From Eubacterium callanderi (lineage in GTDB: Bacteria; Bacillota; Clostridia; Eubacteriales; Eubacteriaceae), in contig NZ_FRBP01000014.1 of the NCBI RefSeq assembly GCF_900142645.1, positions 1 through 64,000 of the forward strand: 64,000 bases of DNA, given 5' to 3'. The notes beneath the pieces are model-generated. The model did no database searches, was not told the DNA's origin, and saw only the letters and a program-made list of their open reading frames with translations. This document shows positions 12,701 through 18,896 of this stretch, one piece after another. How positions within the stretch are numbered: position 1 is the first letter of the stretch; each line of letters opens with the position of its first letter. A program made the position numbers and the translations under genes.

Positions 12701-15700
12701 TTCCTTATCGCAGGGGATCTCTGCTGTTGATGGCGCTGCTCCAACCTCTGTGGAAATTTGACTGTTCGCCACTACCTCAACCTGGCTTTCATCAGCGTCC
12801 TCTGCAGGCTGGTAAGTTACTTCATATTTTCCGGTTATCCTGCTCTCGCCATTGTTGGACAAAGACATCCCTATTTTGAGAGTGCGGCCAGCGTCTGTAA
12901 ACCATCCGCTGGCGCCCGGCTCAGTTACCACGTCTGAACTGTCCGTCTTCAGGACATCCTGCGGCGTCAGCGCGACAATATCCAGCGGGCTTCTGTCAAT
13001 CAGTATTTTTTTCTGGTAGGTGTCATTACATACCGCTGCCTCTGTAGCCGCTTTAAACTCGTACTGCCAGTTTCCATCTTCAGTAACTGTATAGTTTAAA
13101 GTCTCCGTAGGATTTAAAGCATCCTGATTGATCTTGACCCACGGAGCGTCATTGATATCATTGTCACGTTTGGCGCGGCGGTAATAATAATTAACCTTAT
13201 TTGCAATGTCATTGGTTTTGTCGGTGTCGGTGTTGTTGGTAATCTGCAGGGTCACGGTCACGTCCTGGTCGCACCATTTGTCAAATCCATAAATATCGCC
13301 ATCCACCGGCGCTGCCCACTGGGTATCGATGACTGGTGCAGCCGCTTCAATGCAAAGCACATCACTGGTGCTGGTAAAGCTGTTTCCAGCCTTATCAGTC
13401 AGAACAATATTTACTGCGTAGTCGCCCGTCTGGTTACAGGTAAGGATCACGCTGTCCTGCACTGGTCCCTGTCCTCCAGGTGCGCCAGATACCACTTTGC
13501 TTGCCAGCAGCTCATTATTGTCTGCTCTAAAAATTTCGGCCTTGGCGATACCAGATTTTTCTGCCAGGGTATCTTCATAGTTTATTTTCAAATCGACCTT
13601 ATGATAGATGCTTCCCGCATGATAACCAGCGGGAACAGACTCGACGCTTCCACTGTCGGTCTGTCCCTTGTACCCTGTGTACTCAATGGACTGGATCATC
13701 GGCTGATGCTCCTCAAGCATGACTTTGTAAGATACTGTCACGTTTTTCCCATTAACGCTGGCGGCGTGAATATAAAGGGTTCCGTCAAAAGCTTCCTCTA
13801 AATTCATGGTAATGCTGTGGGGGTTCTGCTGATCCTCAAAATCAGTAGTTGCCCAGCTTACACTGGCCTCGTCGGCTCCAACCGGCACAAATTTATATTC
13901 CATACGGCTGACATACAGGCTGTTATCATTCATGGCCGCCTTTGCGTCAAAACGAATGTGCCGTTTGGCGAACATGCTGTACCCATCACTGCTGCCGCCC
14001 GTTAAAATGGTTGGCTCCTCGTCATTATCCTTTTGGGCAGTAACCTCTATATTAATGTCACTCTTATTAATTTTAATGTACTCTGTGGTTATGGATGAGG
14101 AATGGCCCTTTTTATCTTCCATACTGGCTGTGAGGGTTGTGGTGAGCTGCTTGCCTTTTTCCACATGCAGCTTAACCGTGTAATTGCCGGCTCCATCCTG
14201 CGTATACGCCTGCTCGTTACCATTGGCATCCTTGATGGTCACTGCCTGCATACCGCTGATCTCATGGCCCTCCTGGTCGACTGTATAGGGCGTGCTGTCG
14301 CAAAGGGTGTCATAATTGCCGCCCTTTGTAAAATCATTGATGTTAAAAGTGACCGTGACGTCCTGATCGGTCCACGCGCCAGTTTTATAATCCTTGCCTT
14401 CTTCATCGGTATAGGTAATGGTATTGCATACTGGCGCTTCTCTGTCCGCAATGGGGTTAACGATCATTCTGGCGTTGAACGGGTTGGCCTTTACGTCCGC
14501 CGGAGAACTGTCCACTCTGCCAAGATGGTAATCCCTGTTTTTTTCCTCAAATTCAATGTTATAGGTACCTGGCAGCTTGACGCTTTCTTCGCCTACCACT
14601 GCACCCTTGTCATTTTTATAGATGTAATCCCAGTCACGCCCTCTCTGCGTTTCCTTCCAGGCGCAGTTGACCGTGGCCTTCTGTACGCTGCCGTCATAGG
14701 TTCTGACATAATCACTTACTCTAAAGTTCAAAACCCCACGGGTATTGATCTCGGGGTGAATACCGCCGTTGCGCCAGTAATTGAGAAGCCTGTCCCCCTT
14801 AACCACGTAGTCGTTAAACTGGTCGGTGACAGGGTTCCAGCTATACGCGGGTATCTCCGTACTGCCGGGGGTGATGTTATTCTGATTATAAAGATCTAAC
14901 GGGCTTTTACTGCTGTAAACATTTACGAGGCTGGGACGGTATTTTTCTTCCAGCGATGTACTCGGGTAGACACTCCCTGTTTTCGCGAAATTTTTAAAAA
15001 GATTACCGCCCACACACTGGAGCCAGGGAATGGTGTGAGAATTGGCAATAGTCCCTGTAAAACGAACAGAATAGCCGTCTCCCACAGTGCCGCAGGCCAC
15101 AATTCCCCCGCCTAAAAGATACCGGTAAACATTTATCTTTTCCTTCTGCCATAAGAAAGCCATTTGATACTCGCCGCTGGCAAAATCATTATGATAAATC
15201 GAGTTGCCTTTAGTAAAGCAGTTCTCAATGGTTGCGTTTTCCCCCGCGGCTGCCATCTGCGCGCCAGCGGCGATAGCCACATTCGTCCCGGAAACCTTAG
15301 GTACCGAAACATAGCCGGAGCTTATTCTATGCACATTCAAATTTACAATGGTAGCGTCCTTTAAAAACCCAAAGAGGGCACATCCGTAAGCGGTTACCTG
15401 ACCGCCATTTTTATCATAGGCCGGGATAGGCACATATGCTGTTTCCAGCATATCGTCTGTATTAACACGTTCGCCTCTGATTCTGTAACCGTCACCATCC
15501 AGCGTTCCCATAAAGGGGCGGCCCAGCTGGCCAATGGGCACACCGTCTGTAAACAGGTCGGTTCCCTGGACAGGTCTTAAACGCCAGTACTTGCCCTTGC
15601 TTGCTGTGCCCTCATATTTGTGCAGGTTCCACAGCTGCTGGTTGGTTGCGATGATATAAGGGTCGCGCTCAGTGCCGCTGCCTTCCTCAAAATCGGCGTT

Positions 15701-16558
15701 GGTTCGGATCATGGCCGCGGGCGTGGCGATGGCCGCCTCACTGGTGCGGGCCACCATACGGTAGCTCACGGGCTTACCGGCGGTTTCTGAGTCAACAGAC
15801 ACAGCCAGCTCTGTGCCGGTCGCGCCCGCGATATCGGTCCAGCCCTCATTATCCGGCTCGATGGGGCGTGTTTTTGCTTCTGCAATACCTTTTGCCTTAT
15901 TCTGCACTGCCTCGGCAGCTTCGGGGCTTTCCTCACCAGTAATGCCGGTTAAATCAATGGATTCCGCTGCCTCCAGGCTGCTTTTTTTCTGTTCCAGAGC
16001 TTCATCGGTGCTCTGCGCCTCTACGCCGGCGTCGCCGCCGTTTTTAGCCTGCCACTGATAGGTAACGCCAGCAGGATCCTGGGCCTCAATATGGGCGGAC
16101 AGCACCACGCTCTCCCCGATCTCTGCGTCCTTTGACTCTGGCGCTTCCACTACCCTGAGGGGGTTGCCGACTTCCATGATGCCAGACTCCTCCGGGAGGC
16201 TTTCAGGTTCTTTTTCCTCCGGTGTTTCGGCAGGGCTTTGTACTTTCTCTGCTGCCTGCTCTTCTGATGTTTTCTCCAGGGTCTCTGCCGCTTCAGCTGT
16301 TTCCTTGCCCGTTTCATGGTCAAGTGGCTTTTCCTGCTCTCCGCTGCCTGCATCTGTAACGGCTTCCTGTGGGGTTGAAGGTACAGGCTCTTCCTGTTTC
16401 TCCTGGATATTCTCATTCATGGTTTCAGAGGCCGCACTCAGACGCGCGCTGCCAGACGCCAGAACGCTGGCCGGAACCGACCCAAGCACCAAAGAACTGA
16501 TTAAAAGCATGGCCGTTGCTTTTTTAATACGCTGAATCCATTTTTCGTTCCTTTTCAT
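758..16558 (-). CDS. giant Ig-like/GLUG surface protein with sorting-type C-terminus
   Basis: 5,266 aa in one uninterrupted frame. Residues 1-35 form a basic start plus hydrophobic stretch typical of a signal peptide, followed by a Glu/Pro-rich low-complexity linker to about 130. GLUG-like repeats occur near 340-480 and densely at about 2,100-2,480 (repeated GGIAG and NCEYSG-type motifs). A DUF5057-like block (VLNLYP, then YMNAGNGFLVGHDAF) spans about 1,810-2,090. Most of the rest is tandem Ig-like/bacterial-Ig units marked by VDRTKP, DxAGN and YSLDGGxTW motifs. Four units share a longer block around IHWLSFGNFFNDT. The end has NPVTG, about 29 largely hydrophobic residues, then RKNRRQ, which fits a noncanonical sortase signal. 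Likely a wall-anchored adhesin. The ligand is unknown. Confidence 0.85.
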   Translation of the reverse strand: MKRNEKWIQRIKKATAMLLISSLVLGSVPASVLASGSARLSAASETMNENIQEKQEEPVPSTPQEAVTDAGSGEQEKPLDHETGKETAEAAETLEKTSEEQAAEKVQSPAETPEEKEPESLPEESGIMEVGNPLRVVEAPESKDAEIGESVVLSAHIEAQDPAGVTYQWQAKNGGDAGVEAQSTDEALEQKKSSLEAAESIDLTGITGEESPEAAEAVQNKAKGIAEAKTRPIEPDNEGWTDIAGATGTELAVSVDSETAGKPVSYRMVARTSEAAIATPAAMIRTNADFEEGSGTERDPYIIATNQQLWNLHKYEGTASKGKYWRLRPVQGTDLFTDGVPIGQLGRPFMGTLDGDGYRIRGERVNTDDMLETAYVPIPAYDKNGGQVTAYGCALFGFLKDATIVNLNVHRISSGYVSVPKVSGTNVAIAAGAQMAAAGENATIENCFTKGNSIYHNDFASGEYQMAFLWQKEKINVYRYLLGGGIVACGTVGDGYSVRFTGTIANSHTIPWLQCVGGNLFKNFAKTGSVYPSTSLEEKYRPSLVNVYSSKSPLDLYNQNNITPGSTEIPAYSWNPVTDQFNDYVVKGDRLLNYWRNGGIHPEINTRGVLNFRVSDYVRTYDGSVQKATVNCAWKETQRGRDWDYIYKNDKGAVVGEESVKLPGTYNIEFEEKNRDYHLGRVDSSPADVKANPFNARMIVNPIADREAPVCNTITYTDEEGKDYKTGAWTDQDVTVTFNINDFTKGGNYDTLCDSTPYTVDQEGHEISGMQAVTIKDANGNEQAYTQDGAGNYTVKLHVEKGKQLTTTLTASMEDKKGHSSSITTEYIKINKSDINIEVTAQKDNDEEPTILTGGSSDGYSMFAKRHIRFDAKAAMNDNSLYVSRMEYKFVPVGADEASVSWATTDFEDQQNPHSITMNLEEAFDGTLYIHAASVNGKNVTVSYKVMLEEHQPMIQSIEYTGYKGQTDSGSVESVPAGYHAGSIYHKVDLKINYEDTLAEKSGIAKAEIFRADNNELLASKVVSGAPGGQGPVQDSVILTCNQTGDYAVNIVLTDKAGNSFTSTSDVLCIEAAAPVIDTQWAAPVDGDIYGFDKWCDQDVTVTLQITNNTDTDKTNDIANKVNYYYRRAKRDNDINDAPWVKINQDALNPTETLNYTVTEDGNWQYEFKAATEAAVCNDTYQKKILIDRSPLDIVALTPQDVLKTDSSDVVTEPGASGWFTDAGRTLKIGMSLSNNGESRITGKYEVTYQPAEDADESQVEVVANSQISTEVGAAPSTAEIPCDKEGIYKFKIYSETDSGRGSVAKIYTYRVDRTKPVLNPSQFIIAADNKKELRSWTDEMISGTGTRYFWYANQQGELEINAQDTASGVDKIEYQICGDIDQTAPAADGVWQLYDQDHKPVFAPEFKGNVFIRVTDKAGLVMTPAEDGCEYSHSSSFYLDDKKPMTEVTANEDLSQWQTDVTFNVKVSDLESGIKFIHVLADNDVTVLAAEIEGKTPEEWKALGIENLAYKKEPSGIYSEVTFTYHSNEPSVNKGTGKKFTLDAEDNSGNAADAIEKNYKIDNVTPEIEAVFTDGRESGKWYNEAPGLTIKNTRQAVNPADAGKTHTLSGVRYYYRSWKSGTPEPDTWTVINETPTEKTVGYTYPDEADASLRFKAVNETGLEGVSAEINVKVDRTNPDKPAVSIKNSGGTEVPDGNNGWYKGAWPTITIPDSPTNPQKALESIFYKLYTGNDSSKAQTATKGQSILNSSFNQDGTSPGIGAAPGIFRDQNNQKDQLAATAGPGPADPAVMAEGARAYKAPDLKESNKLNKPNIKVLNLYPGDNGKVLIKWMCELAGAESQMTVKKGNADSSTAQFEVKADNGEVITLDITQVSISDFNANADSVLKNGGSSFAYDLIYVGAADSNGNQDIATGTLGVLQNYMNAGNGFLVGHDAFSNRAPNITRAMQGLANITPAFNLDTSDVDPDFAQYTSIRTTTARVVKSGKITTFPFLISDKIPIKQTHNQYQFAKGDVWVQFADDASGQLLDKELKQYKGEKGTSNFYLTTSGNVGMSQVGHTTGYATTEEEKLLVNTMVSLAQKPTSQFTTTTGEPQAVTAIIRTEEQLKAIGTDPSYPADKNGVYVLGDNIAITDGSFSGISNFAGSFDGGGYKITLSGAAAGKALFANTSETARLMNFDISGGQLVSGANAGQITHCSSTATTRPLVGVSNSGSISYCTLNTTGLLTDSGITPTNTGTIQDCKVTGNISSSSANLGGIAGQSSGAIQNCEYSGTLTATAASASGHIGGIAGTASGSLTRCKTSGTLTAANSLDSVGGIVGLYSAKALSDCENAMTVTAAESANVGGVAGKIQSGSISSCESTGAVSGKTAGGIAGVVEKDASVRNTINSGAVTGSVAAGGLTGSNAGGFNDSKTTANVSGAPVMGGAVGENAGSIVNCYAAPGAIIPTEQAAGFVGKQNNGSINTCATTANSFAGTNYMSNKDPEIAADGVYTLETWSKDAATRVDGTGQNTSGMVKETIMVDTRGPAPFSASVENNTFTELLHSLTFGLFFDKTTDVVLEAGDDVSGIDSIEYTVYKTDQANTDPGANEGTPVETKRVSGKEKVTFSVTPDFQGYVRATATDRAGNATELSTDGIIINSTLPRVKATATKNSLPYDGDWSKDNVSVSLEYIKTDSRGNSLSGNFSKYQYSVDNGTTWRDISVGDNNSVFTASAVSGTTQILTFDKPTSQNFMFRAAINGRTDSKTVSETTAVSIKIDKKSPTAEMPVMDIASALTNSDNYAVYSQQPTLSVTASDDPQTGLIDGVSGSIASGLKSQTYKLTSGGAVKPYTSPLVIEDGKYDFEFTATDGAGQSATAASKFIVDTMTPKAPVLTATAGGTAYDGGWTDKEVTITAATNDPTAPLSGYDGATGIKYAVYKDGVLKEDWQDYSGSGVAITANIDGSNDGSFNVCFKVVSQAGHESPESMVNVNIQKTPPSLSVEANGRCSEGADAQLVWSSQPVTLEVSTDGVKLSGQKSQEAYTVYDKTHKTITVTEDGITTYRFKSENKSKQTKESGIYKIALDQKAPEQPAMSLYKDGTEQSLDNGTWYDDSVLDTLKIKDKTTETGEASPRTLYYRVYNNGAVSVPDYITAAGTEASVGALIKESGTWIIEAYTQDEAGNTSPLAKQVFNYAKADNLPVLEISFDNTVVKTLAEGNTPVYAGSVNAAITAKDDRVGIKENSLKFKLVPDAGTKLRYGEMTRYTGPVEIENFKGAIEAEVENNAGQKKTVSARICADSEKPSVSITEAGNKSQKKWAKESFSLQVNGGENTVSGFEKYQYYDAGGNTWVDFTEADRINPGIDHLWKNVKYDVTDNGKALVKVRSVNNAGIASDEKTFEVWKDDTEAKIDIEVNSDLVDGVKWSKDVVFTPKLLSAAPPSGIDYYYREGGGDPWKKMAGDSLTIRKTTPGAGQTYEFKAVSGTGNESGIVSESAFIDGEKPKEPVLAKNIENPDGENGWYITRPQISVRENGFAGAGLDIDDEQRSAVKTEYQLSNSSVQAASSGQFLRSLQTAAAPAEWKEGGCIPLDGEGVFNFMTRSRDAADNLSDLTARETVKVDTKDPAIADNDIEVRDVNGGKTLGLLGGILFNDTIEVSVTAHDVGSGVYKITYQLGNDNAAQKTLTADGNGRVSFRLSPKKGVPLNTSLKLTATDLAGRESAPVTIDNLLLEAEKPEVSITPKTAPNDKGWYKGVLPYTVTARDSDAGLETVRAAMDQNGSETVVANDTVDAADSKNTKQYNSTITQSGSAQRVTVEAKDRAGNTQTVEKTFKVETAAPALGVSFTLMDGADTSYTDATSYNVCAALTYEEPVSGVEDLQVSTDHGSTWSSVSDALGKKHVISSETNADYQFRLVTNAGNVSAATAPQKVVINRKMPGAPAIEVKDQNGSIMNEAWSNQDQTATVLVPSCDDAGVRQATEYEYQTYKDSTADASRTGTIAPSESGQSVALADFTEEGEYVVKAWGRQKDSGLQDTENICEKKVMVDKTPPDASQTNASFFMDNGRLKLKVLVNDALSGGGSVDYTITKNGAEGPSQTMSCDVSGQAVLDVNTLGAGDRVKIKKVYDKAGNGIEQTGIPDLTIPGNINLTKIELQITPGETTIAGWYHDQPLTANAHITVEGGSKPEDIKDDSGNVLKAYPDANSITKVNVTYPDNRMVTLDYTRADNSGQTETDVPITDITGEGEDLVLRITAYDAWDNSAETTWQFKNDATPPDKPGLKLTTSEGELGSDGRTDKDITLTVIPDETNENQTNPDKKKTSPLSSWQYSLDGGATWSEQYSISSEASSLSRVIASKGGLDTDSLVVRVSDLVGNTSVNSEPKSVHVTDTAAPINLSITEADGTSPVDSAWDNRKADRVLKVHAADPAEGVISFGLKEWNYSLDGGNTWQTANIPWDGTGENNIPIAGDGVYAVTFRVWDAAGNLSQLDSAAEVRKDQTAPEVKEQDILFEQQKGVDNWVKAAIHWLSFGNFFNDTIRVTVPVEDAMSGNHSLAYSVDGISTEVVANDGKAVFTLPVNGVKDQTLAVWAKDIAGNVSETLPVKGGGETAQWTTENSGPIIGDAVTSVTANAAGWYTQDIPVSVRIEDMDSGLAAVSWQLNDEPEQTVMPSEHERKDSENIEINITEDGVNTLTVKAADNAGNTAERSYSFKLDHGQELAAYITELSGDPVDPDRWRSEETVRLKANMAVGESDIDTWQYTLDGGQTWTAPEAWGDENILEIEEDGVYSQPQAARAAGQQNLIAVRVTDMAGNQKESPYESIKKDSEAPAFAAVQMDEANGNVHENVHWYKDRKPSVRLVPEMETAGKAPVTHTFTLNGEPVVFDSETELREWLKEGENILRVYAKDAAGNEAKEGDQNYIEKVFYIDTEAPEIGEASFKDIGNKPIEKLIHWLSFGNFYNEAVQVTVPVTDAASGCEALTYNIGGQSAQAPVKDGKASFEIPMDTDAKVTCHAEDTAGNETGLFAIGKESSQWVLTRKIEVPNLWINGEAASGGWYNQPVSYELLVSCPEAGIHSIKQTMDNGEPVMLGEAVFAEGLVPEYRVTGELSEDGVHQMLHVITDNAGNKTQREDFIKIDQTAPKGLAITGAPENGEALEPQTLTVLANDSIEGIETSGLKAWSYTLDGGKTWTEPQLWNQKGENTITVEDARAYDISFKVWDHAGNVSELSEMERVRFTITSDNPLTRVTTVVNPVTGLYFTAGQLLGLAGCLMAIAAAFMVSLIWYRKNRRQ

Positions 16559-16640
16559 CTTAACTCACACTTTCCTTGTTAATCCTATTTTAGTCTTTCA
16601 TTTCATTAAAGTTGTTTTTGAACAGATACATACAGTTTTA

Positions 16641-16669
16641 ATCATAGTGCCTTTTACGCACCTTTTCAA
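16641..16669 (-). promoter_or_regulatory. sigma-70-type promoter of the giant adhesin
   Basis: Minus-strand TTGAAA, a 17-bp spacer and TATGAT, giving a leader of about 75 nt before the ATG at 16558. No clear pair of LytTR-type sites was recognised by eye upstream of it. Confidence 0.55.
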
Positions 16670-16704
16670 TAGTCCGGTATCCAATGACCATTCAGAGGTA
16701 CGAT

Positions 16705-16742
16705 AAAACCAAAGGCCGCCTCATGAGGCGGCCTTTGGTTTT
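16705..16742 (-). terminator. perfect palindromic terminator
   Basis: A 38-bp perfect palindrome: AAAACCAAAGGCCGCCTCA followed directly by its complement. It starts 6 bp past the stop of the LytTR gene and probably ends that transcript. Its flanking A/T runs could serve both directions. Confidence 0.75.
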
Positions 16743-16747
16743 ATGTG

Positions 16748-17551
16748 TTATTCTTTGGATAATTGTCTGGAATAATAGATGGTCAGATGATCAAACACCG
16801 CGGCGTAGCGTTTAACCGGGATGGGCAGCTGGATATTCCCCTCCATGTTTACCTGATACCGGCAGCAGTCGATTACATAGTCCATATTAACAATATAACT
16901 GCGGTGGATGCGCAAAAAATTTTCCGGCAGCTCTTTTTCGACATCGCTGATCATCTCCTTGATCTCAAAGCTGCGCTTCAGGCATTTTACCTGGCATTTC
17001 CGGTGCTGAGCCTCAATATAGAGTACGCTGTTCAGATTAACATAGTGATCGCCGCGGGCCGCGTCCTTGAATTTTACACGCTGGGGCTTTTCCCGGTTTT
17101 GCCTGATCTTTTTGTTGACCAGCTCATAGGCTTTCTTTCCAACGGCAAAGGGGAAATCCTCGTTTTTTCCAAGCAGGTTATCCGCCGGGTTGGACACATG
17201 CATAAAGATGACCTTTAAACCGCCGCGCTCCTTGCGGTAGATGAAAGTACAGCGTTGGTCCTGAAGAAAAAAATAGTGGTTTATGCCCATATTGGATACT
17301 GTGTAGTGCCCATAAACGGTAGCTGTCTGCCCATCCTCACAGAGCAGACTGTAATGCTCATTGGTCACAATAAAAGGGATCCCTTGTTCAATCCTCAAAA
17401 TCTCCCGCACATTCTCAACACCCGTTACATACTGGCTTCCAAGAGGGCCAATCCACACAACGTTTTCATCCATGTACTGAATAATTTCATCCAATTTTCT
17501 GTCATAGTGCAGACGAATAATATCTCTTGTCAAATTTACTGCGTTTTTCAT
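16748..17551 (-). CDS. LytTR-family regulator with NTF2/SnoaL-like N-domain
   Basis: 267 aa. Residues about 1-125 resemble a SnoaL/NTF2-like alpha+beta domain (LHYDRKLDEIIQYMDENVVWIG). Residues about 165-262 are a LytTR DNA-binding domain (YIEAQHRKCQVKC, then FLRIHRSYIVNMDYV). There is no receiver domain, so input is probably ligand binding rather than phosphorylation. The ATG has AGGAG 9 nt upstream. It sits between the adhesin gene and the putative invertible segment, which makes it the likely link between switch and adhesin. That regulatory role is inference from position. Confidence 0.8.
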   Translation of the reverse strand: MKNAVNLTRDIIRLHYDRKLDEIIQYMDENVVWIGPLGSQYVTGVENVREILRIEQGIPFIVTNEHYSLLCEDGQTATVYGHYTVSNMGINHYFFLQDQRCTFIYRKERGGLKVIFMHVSNPADNLLGKNEDFPFAVGKKAYELVNKKIRQNREKPQRVKFKDAARGDHYVNLNSVLYIEAQHRKCQVKCLKRSFEIKEMISDVEKELPENFLRIHRSYIVNMDYVIDCCRYQVNMEGNIQLPIPVKRYAAVFDHLTIYYSRQLSKE

Positions 17552-17663
17552 GGTTCTGTGCTCCTGTCCTCTCCGTCAAAAACAGCGATGTTCCTGTTTT
17601 TGGGCGCGCGGAACCAAGCCTACAGACAATATCGTTTTTAACAGTAATAATGTTCTCATCCAT
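17502..17663 (-). CDS. possible 53-aa leader ORF overlapping the LytTR start
   Basis: ATG at 17663 follows AAAAGGAG at slightly short spacing and opens a 53-codon frame beginning MDENIITVKNDIVCRLG. It runs 50 nt into the LytTR gene in another frame. It lies between the invertible segment and the regulator, so any transcript from the switch would cross it first. It could be a translationally coupled leader peptide or chance. No homology is recognised. Confidence 0.3.
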   Translation of the reverse strand: MDENIITVKNDIVCRLGSARPKTGTSLFLTERTGAQNHEKRSKFDKRYYSSAL

Positions 17664-17697
17664 ACTCTCCTTTTAATGATTCATTATTCTACCTTTT

Positions 17698-17720
17698 ACG
17701 TTAAGTTAGGAACTTAACGT
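17698..17720. repeat. left inverted-repeat site of putative invertible segment
   Basis: ACGTTAAGTT and AACTTAACGT arms around a 3-bp centre read AGG on the plus strand. The site is a perfect 10+10 palindrome except for its asymmetric centre. The right site at 17865 has the same arms with centre CCT, so the two sites are exact reverse complements. Confidence 0.85.
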
Positions 17721-17782
17721 CAAAACTGTCTAAAAAGCCTATTGTAATTTTCTAAAATACGCAGTAAATATAAAATTTCGAG

Positions 17783-17810
17783 TTGTTTGTAAAGTTATTT
17801 TGTTTATACT
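17783..17810 (+). promoter_or_regulatory. candidate promoter inside the invertible segment
   Basis: TTGTTT, 16 bp and TATACT on the plus strand. After inversion it would face the 53-aa leader ORF and the LytTR gene. A weaker minus-strand candidate (TTTACA with TATATT at 15 bp or TATTTA at 17 bp) also exists in this AT-rich DNA, so promoter direction is not certain. Confidence 0.45.
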
Positions 17811-17864
17811 TGTTATTTTTATTTTAATATGCTACCCTTATTAATAGTTTTGCTTTTACTTTTT

Positions 17865-17887
17865 ACGTTAAGTTCCTAACTTAACGT
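17865..17887. repeat. right inverted-repeat site of putative invertible segment
   Basis: Same 10-bp arms as the left site with centre CCT. Centre-to-centre distance between the sites is 167 bp. It begins immediately after a T-run and ends 15 bp from the recombinase stop codon. Confidence 0.85.
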
Positions 17888-17901
17888 CATATTTATTCTA
17901 T

Positions 17902-18816
17902 TTAAAAGCATTTGGCTATTTTTTCCATTTCCAGCCGCTTCTGCTCGGTCACGCTGTGTCCATAGGTGTTCAGGGTAAAGGCCACGCTGCTGTGGCCCAG
18001 CAGTTCGGACAAGGTATGGATACTGGCGCCCAGCTCCAGGGCTCGGGTGGCAAAGCTGTGGCGCAGGCTGTGGAAGGTGACGCCGGGCCGCAGCCCCAGC
18101 TCTTTTTTCACGGCCTGAAACCGGCGCTGGAGGGTGCGGGCGTCGTAGGCCCTGCCCTGTCGGTTGGCGATCAGGGGCTTTTCTTTATCGGGGTTTCCCA
18201 TATTTTTCAGATAGTGCGCCAGCGCGTTTTTGAGCGCGGGATGCAGGGGGATGCTGCGGCAGCTTTTCTGCGTTTTGGGGGTCTGCTCCCTCACCGGGTA
18301 GGTGTTTGTTTTGGGATCGTAGATACGCTGGCGGTTGGCCCGCACATGCAGCACGCTGGCCCTGAGATCAACATCCTTTACCCTCAGGCCCAGCACCTCC
18401 CCTAGCCGCAGGCCAGTGGACATGGCCAGCAGAATGCCCATATCCACTGGCTTCTGGCTGTGCCTCAGTTTTTCGCTCAGAGCCTTGTGCTCCTGAAAAT
18501 CCGGAACCTCCTTTTCACGCCATTCCACCGCTGTTTTCGGGGTTTTGATACACACCGTGTAGCCTTTCTGCTTCGCCCTTTTGAGGAGGGTGCGCAGATA
18601 GGATAAAATATCCCGCACGGTTTTATCTGCGAGGCTTTCACACAGCTGCTTTTTAAAGGCTCTCTGCTTTTTAGTTGTAATTTCAGCCAGATATAAATGG
18701 CCCAAAAAAGGGCGTATATGGACCCGCTCATAGCTCTTATAGGTTTTAAGGCTGCTGCCCTTAACGTCGGCCTCCTGCTCCCCGAGCCAGGTCTCTAAAG
18801 TGATGTCTGTCTTCAC
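17902..18816 (-). CDS. tyrosine recombinase, probable DNA invertase
   Basis: 304 aa, normal for a phage-integrase-family enzyme. The N-terminal SAM-like core-binding domain spans about 1-95. The catalytic domain shows R137 (STGLRLGE), a Lys near 181-184, H249 and R252 (HSLRH), H275 (LLGHSS) and the nucleophile Y285 (NTYGH). The start is GTG with AAAGGAG 8 nt upstream. There is no excisionase, phage gene or att-like tRNA nearby, which argues for a local switch rather than an integrated element. The nearest repeat pair, 15 bp past its stop, is the obvious substrate. Catalytic competence is well supported; the substrate is inferred. Confidence 0.9.
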   Translation of the reverse strand: MKTDITLETWLGEQEADVKGSSLKTYKSYERVHIRPFLGHLYLAEITTKKQRAFKKQLCESLADKTVRDILSYLRTLLKRAKQKGYTVCIKTPKTAVEWREKEVPDFQEHKALSEKLRHSQKPVDMGILLAMSTGLRLGEVLGLRVKDVDLRASVLHVRANRQRIYDPKTNTYPVREQTPKTQKSCRSIPLHPALKNALAHYLKNMGNPDKEKPLIANRQGRAYDARTLQRRFQAVKKELGLRPGVTFHSLRHSFATRALELGASIHTLSELLGHSSVAFTLNTYGHSVTEQKRLEMEKIAKCF

Positions 18817-18867
18817 TGTAAAACTCCTTTATTCTGCTTTTCTCAGCTTCTATTGTACACCCGGATT

Positions 18868-18896
18868 ATTATAATCTGTTTGATTTTCAAACACAA
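18868..18896 (-). promoter_or_regulatory. promoter of the recombinase gene
   Basis: Minus-strand TTGTGT, 17 bp, TATAAT. The -35 abuts the T-run of the preceding small-RNA terminator, so read-through is limited and the recombinase has its own promoter. Confidence 0.55.

Larger units (their letters stand above)
17698..17887. other. putative invertible promoter segment (phase switch)
   Basis: A 144-bp AT-rich stretch bounded by inverted 23-bp sites, with the tyrosine recombinase gene ending 15 bp beyond the right site and the LytTR gene to the left. Inverted sites with an asymmetric 3-bp core, next to a site-specific recombinase, is the arrangement of DNA-inversion switches such as fim and the C. 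difficile switches. The best internal promoter points right in this orientation, away from the LytTR gene, so the assembled state may be OFF. Inversion itself cannot be seen from one sequence. Confidence 0.7.

Noticed and set aside
17902-18816. Tyrosine recombinase as integrase of a phage or genomic island
   Set aside because: No att-like direct repeats, tRNA, phage or conjugation genes were found around it; the tRNA-Arg at 28104 is 9 kb away with no visible partial duplicate near the recombinase.
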